DNA from: Ahrensia sp.
Lineage (GTDB): Bacteria; Pseudomonadota; Alphaproteobacteria; Rhizobiales; Rhizobiaceae
Direction of reading: 5' to 3'
DNA length: 7,941 bases
NCBI GenBank assembly: GCA_024639025.1
Contig: JAHEJF010000062.1
Location: 1 to 7,941, forward strand
Shown here: positions 1 to 6,642 of the stretch, piece after piece
Layout of the letters: each line of letters begins with the position of its first letter
Position numbering within the stretch: position 1 is the stretch's first letter
Translations under genes and position numbers: made by a program
The notes under the pieces: generated by a model
Databases searched by the model: none
Told to the model about the DNA's origin: nothing
What the model saw: the letters and a program-made list of their open reading frames with translations, nothing else

Positions 1-24
1 GAACCACTTAAAGCGGCCGAGTAA
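1..24 (+). CDS. Possible 3' tail of an upstream gene (partial)
   Basis: Reading frame 1 is open from the first base and ends in TAA at 22-24, giving the short tail EPLKAAE. The TAA merges with the AAGGA ribosome-binding site of the next gene, the same stop/Shine-Dalgarno arrangement seen at the 1983/1993 junction, which suggests an upstream member of the same operon. Seven codons are far too few to identify a product, and an open frame this short is expected by chance, so this is inference from layout only. Confidence 0.25.
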   Translation, partial: EPLKAAE

Positions 25-27
25 GGA
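23..27 (+). promoter_or_regulatory. Ribosome binding site of the NTF2-like gene
   Basis: AAGGA lies 8 bases before the ATG at 36 and overlaps the possible upstream stop codon TAA (22-24). It supports the start at 36 for the first complete gene. Confidence 0.6.
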
Positions 28-35
28 CATCTCAC

Positions 36-1010
36 ATGCCATTGAAGGGCTTTTCGCAACGCTGGAACGATTTTCCCGACTTTATCCTGGGATGCACCAA
101 GGACATTTGGGAAGATCGCGGCATTGCGACACTCAATCACTACTATGCCAAGGATATCATCGTCCGCACGCCGATGGGCATTCAACGCGGCAACGAAGCT
201 GTCAAAGCGTCGACCATGGCGACGTGCTACGAATTTCCGGACAGGGAATTGTTTGGCGAGGATGTCATATGGTCGGAGGATAAAACCGGACTTCTGTCGT
301 CGCACCGACTAAATACGCGTGCGACACACAGCCATGACGGTGCGTTTGGCAAGGCAACCGGCAAGCAATTCAATATCAAGGTCATCGCGGACTGCGCTGC
401 AAAAGAAGACACGATCTTCGATGAGTGGCTGGTTCGGGACTATGGCGGGATTGTGCGGCAATTGGGCATGAAGCCCAAGAAATATACAAAAAGATTGATC
501 AAGGCGGAGGGTGGCGCGGACAGTTGCGCCAAGCCGTTTACGCCCGACCAGGACATTGAAGGCGACTACAAGGGTCGGGGTAACGACAATGAGTGGGGTG
601 TAAAATACGCCGACATCCTGAACAAGATCATGGCGATGGATTTCAACGTGATCAAACGGGAATACGACCGGGCCGTAATCGGCGCGTATGCCGGTGGGCG
701 CAACGCGCTGAGTTTCGACCAGGTGGATGAATTCTGGGTTGGTCTTCGTTCAGCGTTCCCAAATGCCGAATTCAAGATCCATCACCAGATTGGCATGGAT
801 GGCGGCATGTTGAGCCCGCGCGCAGCAATCCGGTGGTCTCTTGATGGCAAGCATGAAGGCTGGGGCTCATTTGGGCGTCCAACAGGTGCCCGCGTGCATG
901 TGATGGGAATGTGTCATGCCGAGTTCGGCCCATGGGGATTGCGACGGGAACTGGCACTTTACGATGAAATCGCCATCTGGAAGCAAATTTTGATGCAGGC
1001 TGAGAACTGA
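36..1010 (+). CDS. Tandem SnoaL-like / NTF2-like domain protein
   Basis: This 324-residue protein appears to be two SnoaL-like (NTF2-fold, alpha+beta barrel) domains joined in one chain, at about residues 15-150 and 185-320. The halves align with each other. FPD (67-69) matches FPN (241-243), and the closing motif RDYGGIVRQLG (134-144) matches YDEIAIWKQI (309-318). Asp135 and Asp310 therefore sit in equivalent positions, near where SnoaL-type polyketide cyclases carry their acid/base Asp. Single-domain family members are about 130-150 residues, so the length fits a duplication. No signal peptide or membrane segment is seen, so it is probably cytoplasmic. The start at 36 has a good AAGGA site. 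The stop lies one base before the bicupin ATG, so the two are likely coupled. Known members include cyclases, isomerases, hydratases and non-catalytic binders; the reaction here is unknown. The fold call is fairly secure, the function is not. Confidence 0.75.
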   Translation: MPLKGFSQRWNDFPDFILGCTKDIWEDRGIATLNHYYAKDIIVRTPMGIQRGNEAVKASTMATCYEFPDRELFGEDVIWSEDKTGLLSSHRLNTRATHSHDGAFGKATGKQFNIKVIADCAAKEDTIFDEWLVRDYGGIVRQLGMKPKKYTKRLIKAEGGADSCAKPFTPDQDIEGDYKGRGNDNEWGVKYADILNKIMAMDFNVIKREYDRAVIGAYAGGRNALSFDQVDEFWVGLRSAFPNAEFKIHHQIGMDGGMLSPRAAIRWSLDGKHEGWGSFGRPTGARVHVMGMCHAEFGPWGLRRELALYDEIAIWKQILMQAEN

Positions 1011-1011
1011 T

Positions 1012-1983
1012 ATGTTGACACGGGAACAAATAGAACAACGCATTGTTCGCTATGGCGAACTGAAGCCATGTAAAACGGCTTTTATTGACGCGCACACGCC
1101 GGGCTGCGACCAGAAAGAGAATTTCACCATCATTGGCGGGGGTGTATCAGAAAGCCCGGACCAGCATGTCCATATTTCCGAGACACCAGGTTTCAACATT
1201 GGGGCTGCCGGTCAACCGCCGATCTGCAAGAATTCACTGCACAGTCACCGTACCGCCGAGGTGTTTTTCGTCCTGAAAGGCAGCTGGGAGTTCTTCTGGG
1301 GGCGTTGGGGAACGGCAGGCCGCGTGCGGCTCGAAGAAGGTGACATATTCAACATTCCGACCGGGATCTTCCGCGGTTTTCAGAATGTCGGCAATGACTA
1401 CGGCATGATCATGGCCATTTTGGGCGGTGATGATGCCGGCGGCGGCGTGATTTGGGCACCGCAAGTGATTGAAAATGCACAGGATCATGGATTGATTTTG
1501 GGCGAGAATGGTCGGCTTTACGACAGCAAAAAGGGGGAATCCCTGCCCGATGGCGTCGCGTCCATGCCGCTTTTGACCGAAGAAGAATTGAAAGCGTTTC
1601 CCGAACCGGGGGTTGGCGATGTCATTCCAAACTATATAGCGCGGTACTGGGATTTGATGGCCATGGCTGCCGGTCAACCTGCAAAGGTGATTGGCGAAGA
1701 CGCCACGCTCAGGGACAAGCCCGGCTTTGAAGTAGACCTTATCCGAGAGGGATCCATTCCGGAAGCTGCCTATAGCATCGACCAGCATGAAATCCTGATG
1801 GTCATGCGCGGCTATTGGAAAGTGGCTGTTGATGGCATTGAAACGATACTCGCACCAGGCGACACAATGGCCGTGCCACCGGGCAGCTCGCGTTCAATGG
1901 CGCCGTCAATGACCGGCGAATCCAGCATGTACCGCGTTCGCAATACGGAAGATGCTGCCGGACCGACATGGACACCCAGTTAA
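1012..1983 (+). CDS. Bicupin protein with degenerate metal sites
   Basis: A 323-residue protein with two cupin beta-barrels. The N-terminal cupin has a textbook motif 1: His77-x-His79-xxx-Glu83, then Gly90 after six residues. Its motif 2, GDIFNIPTGIFRGFQN (110-125), has Arg121 where the fourth metal ligand His is expected. The C-terminal cupin keeps Glu260 and Gly267 of motif 1 but lacks both histidines, and its motif 2 (PPGSSR, 289-294) again has Arg instead of His. The N-terminal barrel could bind metal through two His and one Glu; the C-terminal barrel looks structural. Characterised bicupins include dioxygenases, decarboxylases and isomerases, and this one cannot be assigned to any of them. 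No export signal is seen. It starts one base after the previous stop with only a weak ribosome site, implying translational coupling, and is followed 9 bases later by the MetE-like gene. Confidence 0.8.
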   Translation: MLTREQIEQRIVRYGELKPCKTAFIDAHTPGCDQKENFTIIGGGVSESPDQHVHISETPGFNIGAAGQPPICKNSLHSHRTAEVFFVLKGSWEFFWGRWGTAGRVRLEEGDIFNIPTGIFRGFQNVGNDYGMIMAILGGDDAGGGVIWAPQVIENAQDHGLILGENGRLYDSKKGESLPDGVASMPLLTEEELKAFPEPGVGDVIPNYIARYWDLMAMAAGQPAKVIGEDATLRDKPGFEVDLIREGSIPEAAYSIDQHEILMVMRGYWKVAVDGIETILAPGDTMAVPPGSSRSMAPSMTGESSMYRVRNTEDAAGPTWTPS

Positions 1984-1986
1984 GGA
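1982..1986 (+). promoter_or_regulatory. Ribosome binding site of the MetE-like gene
   Basis: AAGGA, six bases before the ATG at 1993, overlaps the TAA stop (1981-1983) of the bicupin gene. The fused TAAGGA repeats the arrangement at 22-27 and fixes the start of the methyltransferase gene. Confidence 0.65.
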
Positions 1987-1992
1987 TTTGAC

Positions 1993-3126
1993 ATGACCAA
2001 GATTCAGACAACGCATGTTGGTTCACTGCCGCGGACACAGAAGGTCGTCGATTTCATCTTTGCCCGTGAGAAGGAACAGCCCTACAACGAAGCCGAGTTC
2101 GACCAGGCCATGACCGAGGCGGTCGATGAGACTGTGCGTCAGCAAGTTGAAGCTGGAATTGACTTTGTCTCAGACGGCGAGACGTCAAAGATATCCTACG
2201 CAACTTATGTGAAGGATCGCTACACGGGCTTTTCCGGCGACAGTCCGCGCAATGCGCCAGCGGACCTGAAGATGTTTCCATCCTTTCTCAAACGATTGGC
2301 CGATGATGGAGGCACACCCCAATACGCACGACCCATGTGTACCGGCGAAGTGAAATCAAAGGGGCAGGGAGAACTTCAAAAAGACATCAACAATCTGAAA
2401 GCAGCAATTGACAAGCATGGCGCTACGGGTGGCTTCATGAATGCTGCTTCGCCCGGTGTGATCTCGCTTTTTCTGCAAAATGACCACTATCCCTCGCGCG
2501 ATGCTTATCTGGCAGCACTCGCCGATGCGATGAAGGAAGAGTATGAAACAATCGTCGGCGCTGGGCTGATGCTACAGCTGGATTGTCCCGATTTGGCTTT
2601 GTCGCGCCATATGTTGTTCAACGATTTGTCCGACGCTGAATTTGTCAAGATCGCAGACAGCCATGTTGAAGCGCTCAACCATGCGCTCCGCGATGTCCCG
2701 CAGGACAAGGTGCGTGTGCATATTTGCTGGGGCAACTATGAAGGCCCGCATTGTTGCGACATTCCAATGGACACCGTGTTTTCAACGCTGATGAAGACCA
2801 AGTCGCATGCGGTGCTGTTTGAAACGTCGAACCCGCGTCACGCACATGAGTGGACGGTGTTCCGGGACCGCAAGGCAGAGATCCCGGACGACAAAGTTCT
2901 AGTGCCGGGCGTGGTGGACACAACCACCAATTTTGTAGAGCATCCCGAATTGGTGGCGCAACGGATCAGCCGCTTTGTCGACATTGTGGGTAAAGAGCGG
3001 GTTCTGGCTGGTTCGGACTGTGGATTTGGCACTTTTGCCGGATTTGGAGCCATTGATCCTTCGATTGCCTATGCCAAGCTTGAAAGCCTGAGCCAGGGTG
3101 CGGCAATGGCCTCGGCGCGCGCCTGA
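1993..3126 (+). CDS. MetE-like cobalamin-independent zinc methyltransferase (short form)
   Basis: This 377-residue protein matches only the C-terminal catalytic (beta/alpha)8 barrel of cobalamin-independent methionine synthase; full MetE is about twice as long. Family signs are the opening TTHVGSLPR (6-14), the DGE at 61-63 and the strand LQLDCPDLA (194-202), equivalent to the substrate-binding D-E-P strand of MetE but with Cys198 for Glu. A full set of zinc ligands can be proposed: His243 and Cys245 (HIC), Glu277 (FETSNPR) and Cys343 (SDCGFG). In MetE such zinc activates a thiol for methylation. Short forms include folate-independent methionine synthases and the related epoxyalkane:coenzyme M transferases, so the donor may be a pathway metabolite and the acceptor some other thiol. 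There is no signal peptide. It lies in the middle of a four-gene string, which favours a catabolic over a biosynthetic role. Family call secure, substrates unknown. Confidence 0.85.
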   Translation: MTKIQTTHVGSLPRTQKVVDFIFAREKEQPYNEAEFDQAMTEAVDETVRQQVEAGIDFVSDGETSKISYATYVKDRYTGFSGDSPRNAPADLKMFPSFLKRLADDGGTPQYARPMCTGEVKSKGQGELQKDINNLKAAIDKHGATGGFMNAASPGVISLFLQNDHYPSRDAYLAALADAMKEEYETIVGAGLMLQLDCPDLALSRHMLFNDLSDAEFVKIADSHVEALNHALRDVPQDKVRVHICWGNYEGPHCCDIPMDTVFSTLMKTKSHAVLFETSNPRHAHEWTVFRDRKAEIPDDKVLVPGVVDTTTNFVEHPELVAQRISRFVDIVGKERVLAGSDCGFGTFAGFGAIDPSIAYAKLESLSQGAAMASARA

Positions 3127-3130
3127 CGTG

Positions 3131-3835
3131 ATGAAACGCGAAATACTCGTATTGCTGCCTGGCATGATGTGCAATGCACGGCTTTTTGCTCCGCAAGTCG
3201 ACGTGCTGGGTGCACAATACGATATCATAGTTCCCGATCTCAATGCGCATTCCGTTTCAGAGATGGCATCGCGTGTTTTGTCTGAATGCAAGAGTGATCA
3301 GTTCAACCTCGCGGGCCTGTCGATGGGCGGGATCGTGGCAATGGAGATGGTGCGTCAAGCGCCCCAGCGAATCTCGCGGCTCGGGTTGCTTGATACCAAC
3401 CATTTTGCCGATGCACCGGAGAAGTTCGACATGCGTAACCGGCAGATTGAAGATGTGAAAAACGGAAAATTGCGAGAGGTGATCATTGAGGAGATGAAAC
3501 CTGTCTATCTGGCCGAGCGAAATCGCAGCAACCAGGCACTGCTTGATACGTTGATTGATATGGCAATTGAGGTTGGGCCCGATGCGTTCATCGCGCAGTC
3601 ATTGGCGCTTCGAGACCGCGTGGATCAAACCGAAACACTCAGAGACTTCGATGGACCAAGCCTGGTGTTGTGTGGTGAGGAAGACAATCTGTGCCCGCCT
3701 GAATGGCATCGACAAATCGCCGCGCTGCTTTCCGACGCTGAATTGAGGATCGTGCCCGGCGCCGGACATATCACCACATTGGAAACACCGGATGCGGTCA
3801 ACCAAGCAATGGCCGACTGGTTAAGCCGGTCATAG
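3131..3835 (+). CDS. Alpha/beta hydrolase
   Basis: A 234-residue alpha/beta-hydrolase with all three catalytic residues visible: nucleophile Ser64 in the elbow GLSMGG (62-67), Asp185 in LCGEEDNLCPP (180-190), and His213 in PGAGHITTLETP (209-220). The N-terminal strand and oxyanion-hole loop are LVLLPGMMCN (6-15). A short helical lid fits between about residues 95 and 165. I chose the ATG at 3131, four bases after the MetE-like stop. The frame stays open upstream to an ATG at 3098, but that would overlap the previous gene and add residues ahead of the first core strand. GTG at 3128 is an alternative. No clear ribosome site precedes either, so expression probably depends on translational coupling. 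Likely substrates are small esters, lactones or thioesters made by the same pathway; the sequence does not show which. No lipobox or signal peptide is present. Confidence 0.85.
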   Translation: MKREILVLLPGMMCNARLFAPQVDVLGAQYDIIVPDLNAHSVSEMASRVLSECKSDQFNLAGLSMGGIVAMEMVRQAPQRISRLGLLDTNHFADAPEKFDMRNRQIEDVKNGKLREVIIEEMKPVYLAERNRSNQALLDTLIDMAIEVGPDAFIAQSLALRDRVDQTETLRDFDGPSLVLCGEEDNLCPPEWHRQIAALLSDAELRIVPGAGHITTLETPDAVNQAMADWLSRS

Positions 3836-3836
3836 C

Positions 3837-3846
3837 GGCATATGCC
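3837..3846. repeat. 10-base perfect palindrome between convergent stop codons
   Basis: GGCATATGCC reads the same on both strands and sits almost exactly between the TAG of the hydrolase (3833-3835) and the TAG of the crotonase (complement of 3846-3848). It has no loop and no T-run on either side, so it does not look like an intrinsic terminator. It may simply be chance. Confidence 0.4.
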
Positions 3847-4628
3847 TATCGTCCCTTCCAGACAGGATCGCGCTTTTCCGCAAACGCTTTGGCACCCTCC
3901 AGATTGTCTTCTGAACCGTAAAGGACATCGACCGTCGCCAGTTGGCGTTTCGTGACCCGGTTCATGGTGTCCTGAAATCTTTGTCCTTCCGCTTCCCTGA
4001 CGATCTCCTTGATGGCCGCGTAGACGAGCGGAGGACCGGAAGCCAGCATATCTGCCAGTTTCCACGTCTCTTCGACCAATTTCTCAGCGGGATGGATCTG
4101 ATTGATCAAACCCCACCGCTTGGCCTCCTCAGCATCCAGCCAGCGGCCGGTCAACAACATCTCCATGGCAATATGGTAGGGGATGCGCTTGGGCAGCTTT
4201 ATCGATGCCGCATCGGCAACTGTTCCCGATCTGATTTCGGGCAGCGCGAAGCTGGCATGGTCTGCTGCCAGGATAATGTCTGCCGACAGGGCGAGTTCGA
4301 GGCCACCACCGCAACAAATGCCGTTGATGGCCGCAACCACCGGCTTGTTGAGATCGCGCAGTTCCTGCAAACCACCAAAGCCGCCGACGCCATAGTCGCC
4401 ATCAACCGCATCGCCCTCTGCGGCGGCCTTTAAATCCCAACCCGGGCAGAAGAACTTTTCACCTGAACCGGTGATGATTGCGACATTCAAATCTGGATTG
4501 TCACGAAAGTCTGCGAATATATCTCCCATGATCCGACTAGTGGCGAGGTCGATCGCATTTGCTTTCGGGCGATCGATCACGACTTCCAATATGCTACCTT
4601 TGATGCGGGTTTTGATGGGATGGGTCAT
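3846..4628 (-). CDS. caiD: CaiD-like crotonobetainyl/carnitinyl-CoA hydratase (crotonase family)
   Basis: A 260-residue crotonase that would add water to an enoyl-CoA. From memory it closely follows E. coli CaiD: shared blocks include GSILE (11-15), DRPKANAID (19-27), GWDLKAAAEG (63-72), FALPE (127-131) and the C-terminal FAEKRDPVWKGR, and the length is almost identical. Glu111 (GGGLELAL) and Glu131 (FALPE) align with the two catalytic glutamates of crotonases and carry the same numbers as in CaiD. The loop after Glu131 (GTVADAAS) is one residue shorter than in CaiD and has Ala138 for Pro. Its ATG overlaps the TGA of the acyl-CoA synthetase (ATGA, 4625-4628), with AAAGGAA just upstream, so it is the last gene of the string. 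No caiB- or caiC-like gene is in view, so carnitine as the true substrate is inference; another short branched or betaine-like enoyl-CoA is possible. Confidence 0.82.
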   Translation of the reverse strand: MTHPIKTRIKGSILEVVIDRPKANAIDLATSRIMGDIFADFRDNPDLNVAIITGSGEKFFCPGWDLKAAAEGDAVDGDYGVGGFGGLQELRDLNKPVVAAINGICCGGGLELALSADIILAADHASFALPEIRSGTVADAASIKLPKRIPYHIAMEMLLTGRWLDAEEAKRWGLINQIHPAEKLVEETWKLADMLASGPPLVYAAIKEIVREAEGQRFQDTMNRVTKRQLATVDVLYGSEDNLEGAKAFAEKRDPVWKGR

Positions 4629-6637
4629 GGCGTTCCTTTCACGATCAGCGCATCAGCGACAATGGCACGCTTGTCGGTGCAAATAAGCGGATTAATCTCA
4701 ACTTCGACGATGGCGTGCTGGTTGTCGATGACAAATTGCTGCAACCTGGAAACGGCTTGGATGATTGCAGGTCTGTTGGCGCATTTGCCACCACGGTATC
4801 CGTTAAGCAATTGATCGACTTTCAGTGATTTCAGCGCATTGTCGATTTCGCACGCTGTTGCAGGCAGCAGAAGCGATTTCTTGTCATCGAGCAACTCGGT
4901 CAGCGTGCCACCGGCTGCGAGTGTCAATACAAACCCGTGCGCCGGATCGGCGACAATGCCGATCAACAATTCGGCAATTGAGTGGTTGATCATCTCCTCG
5001 ACCAGATAGGTCTCAGCGCTCATTTCTGCAGCGGCAGTCTGTAGCTCTTGCGGCCCTTTTATGTTGAGTACAACAGCGCCGACCTCTGTCTTGTGCGCAA
5101 TGTTTTCGCCTTTTAGAACAACGGGATATCCGATTGTGCTTGCGGCTTGATTCAACTTGTCTTTCGACAGGCCAGATTGAATTTCCGGTGTGTCCAAACC
5201 AGCTTTTTCAAGTTCAACCTTTGCTGAAGCTTCAGACAGGATCGATTTCGTTTTGGCAGGTGGCGGTGCCGGAACGCACTGCTGGACGGGTGCAGAAATA
5301 CTCGCCGCCAGATGAATTGCCGTGCATGCCTGATCGAAATCACACAAAGGAACGATACGATGCTCAATCAGGCGCGTTGCGATCTCTTCAGGCATGTTTT
5401 CAGGGAGAGACGCTAATACGGCGAACCGCTTGCCGGTTGCGTCCGCTGCCGTGATGATGGCGTCAACCACCACGGCCCACTCATCGGCGTCGCAGATATC
5501 GGACCGTGGAAAATCAAGCACGATTATGGTCAGCGCTGCGTCACCTTTTGCAATGGCTGAGAAGACTGAAACCAGCGCGGCTTTGTTCCGCCAAATATCA
5601 GTATGATAGTCGAGTGGATTGACCAGCTGGACCGCTGGGCTCAGATGCCGGGCGAGTTCAGCTTGCTGCGTTGTGTTCAGCGGCGGAAAGGCGAGCCCGG
5701 CGCGATGGGCAGTATCGGCCATCACGGCTGCTTCGCCACCAGAACAACTCAATGACGCTATGTCCAGACTCTCACCCTTGCCGTGGCAGTGAAATACTTT
5801 CAGGGTCTCGATCATCACGGCTAGGGAGGCGGCGTTAGCGATCCCCAGACGTGCCATCAGCGCATCGGCACCTGCCGAGATGCCGGCTACGGAAGCTGTG
5901 TGGGTCAGGGTTGCCCGTCTTGCTTCTTCCGAACGTCCCACCTTGTAGGCCACGATTGGCTTGCCCAGCTTAGAGGCATGCAGGGCCATCGCTTCAAATT
6001 GGGCAATGTCGCCGAAGCTTTCGATGTAAAGTCCAAGCGCGGTAACGCGATCATCATTCAGCAGCGTTGTTGCAATGTCAGAGATGCCCTGTTGGGCCTG
6101 ATTGCCAATTGTGATGACATAGGCAATTGGCAGACCCCGCTTTTGCATGGTCAGATTGATGGCAATGTTGGAGGATTGCGAGATTATTGCGACCCCGCTT
6201 TTTGCTGGCATCAGACCATGCTGGTCTGGCCACAGCGCGATCTGATCCAAGGCATTGAGCGCGCCATAGCAATTTGGTCCGAGTATTGGCATGTCGCCTG
6301 CAGCCAGCAGCAAATCTTCTTGCAGCGATGCGCCGTCTGTTGCTTCCTTGAAGCCGGAGGCGAAGCAGATCGCGCCGCCGGCTTGCATCGACTGCAATCT
6401 ACGAACAATCTGGATCGTGGCATTGCGATTGACACCGATGAATGCTGCGTCTGGCGCGGCAGGAAGATCATCAAGTGATTGAAACGCCTTGATTCCGCCA
6501 ACACGCTCCCTACTCGGGTGTACGGGCCAAATGTTACCGGCAAATCCGAACTTCCGATTTTGTTCGACTACGGCATTGCACCAGGCACCACCGCCAATAA
6601 CGGCAATGGATCGTGGTCGGAGCAAGCGGTCCAGCAT
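4625..6637 (-). CDS. NDP(ADP)-forming acyl-CoA synthetase, fused alpha-beta form
   Basis: A 670-residue acyl-CoA ligase of the acetate--CoA ligase (ADP-forming) family, which links ATP to thioester formation through a phosphohistidine. The order is an N-terminal CoA-binding Rossmann domain (about 1-125, from RSIAVIGGG), succinyl-CoA-ligase-like domains (about 145-440), then a C-terminal ATP-grasp domain (about 460-670). His246 in LTHTASVAG is the expected phosphorylated residue, Glu206 in YIESFGD its partner, and His515 in IAHKTEVGAV the conserved His of the ATP-grasp part. VEVEINPL (644-651) is the usual C-terminal ATP-grasp signature. The frame is open upstream to 6739, but I place the start at the ATG at 6637: it lies 5 bases after the dehydrogenase stop and puts the Rossmann strand at the right distance. 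The extra 34 residues are low-complexity and overlap the dehydrogenase gene. It would activate a free carboxylate for the neighbouring CoA enzymes. The acyl group is unknown. Confidence 0.88.
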   Translation of the reverse strand: MLDRLLRPRSIAVIGGGAWCNAVVEQNRKFGFAGNIWPVHPSRERVGGIKAFQSLDDLPAAPDAAFIGVNRNATIQIVRRLQSMQAGGAICFASGFKEATDGASLQEDLLLAAGDMPILGPNCYGALNALDQIALWPDQHGLMPAKSGVAIISQSSNIAINLTMQKRGLPIAYVITIGNQAQQGISDIATTLLNDDRVTALGLYIESFGDIAQFEAMALHASKLGKPIVAYKVGRSEEARRATLTHTASVAGISAGADALMARLGIANAASLAVMIETLKVFHCHGKGESLDIASLSCSGGEAAVMADTAHRAGLAFPPLNTTQQAELARHLSPAVQLVNPLDYHTDIWRNKAALVSVFSAIAKGDAALTIIVLDFPRSDICDADEWAVVVDAIITAADATGKRFAVLASLPENMPEEIATRLIEHRIVPLCDFDQACTAIHLAASISAPVQQCVPAPPPAKTKSILSEASAKVELEKAGLDTPEIQSGLSKDKLNQAASTIGYPVVLKGENIAHKTEVGAVVLNIKGPQELQTAAAEMSAETYLVEEMINHSIAELLIGIVADPAHGFVLTLAAGGTLTELLDDKKSLLLPATACEIDNALKSLKVDQLLNGYRGGKCANRPAIIQAVSRLQQFVIDNQHAIVEVEINPLICTDKRAIVADALIVKGTP
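4633..4639 (-). promoter_or_regulatory. Ribosome binding site of the CaiD-like gene
   Basis: AAAGGAA on the minus strand ends four bases before the ATG at 4628, inside the end of the acyl-CoA synthetase gene. Together with the ATGA overlap it indicates efficient coupled translation of the hydratase. Confidence 0.6.
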
Positions 6638-6642
6638 GGTGG

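Noticed and set aside
1234..1788. Minus-strand open frame of 184 codons opposite the bicupin
   Set aside because: It is contained within the cupin gene and has no family motif or ribosome site; it is a shadow of the coding frame.
3098..3130. Upstream ATG start for the alpha/beta hydrolase
   Set aside because: It overlaps the end of the MetE-like gene and adds an Arg/Pro-rich 11-residue lead that is not part of the fold. ATG at 3131 begins right before the first core strand.
2899..3291. Minus-strand open frame of 130 codons across the MetE-like/hydrolase junction
   Set aside because: It is antisense to two well-supported genes, and its composition is atypical of a protein.
3757..3766. CCGGCGCCGG-type palindrome near the end of the hydrolase gene, considered as a terminator stem
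   Set aside because: It has no loop and no T-run, and it encodes the Pro-Gly-Ala-Gly before the catalytic His, so codon constraint explains it.
3942..4433. Plus-strand open frame of 163 codons opposite the CaiD-like gene
   Set aside because: It is antisense to a strongly recognised crotonase, with no recognisable domain in the translation.
5900..6478. Plus-strand open frame of 192 codons opposite the acyl-CoA synthetase
   Set aside because: It lies entirely antisense to a gene with clear catalytic motifs, and its translation is Cys/His/Gln-rich with no recognisable domain.
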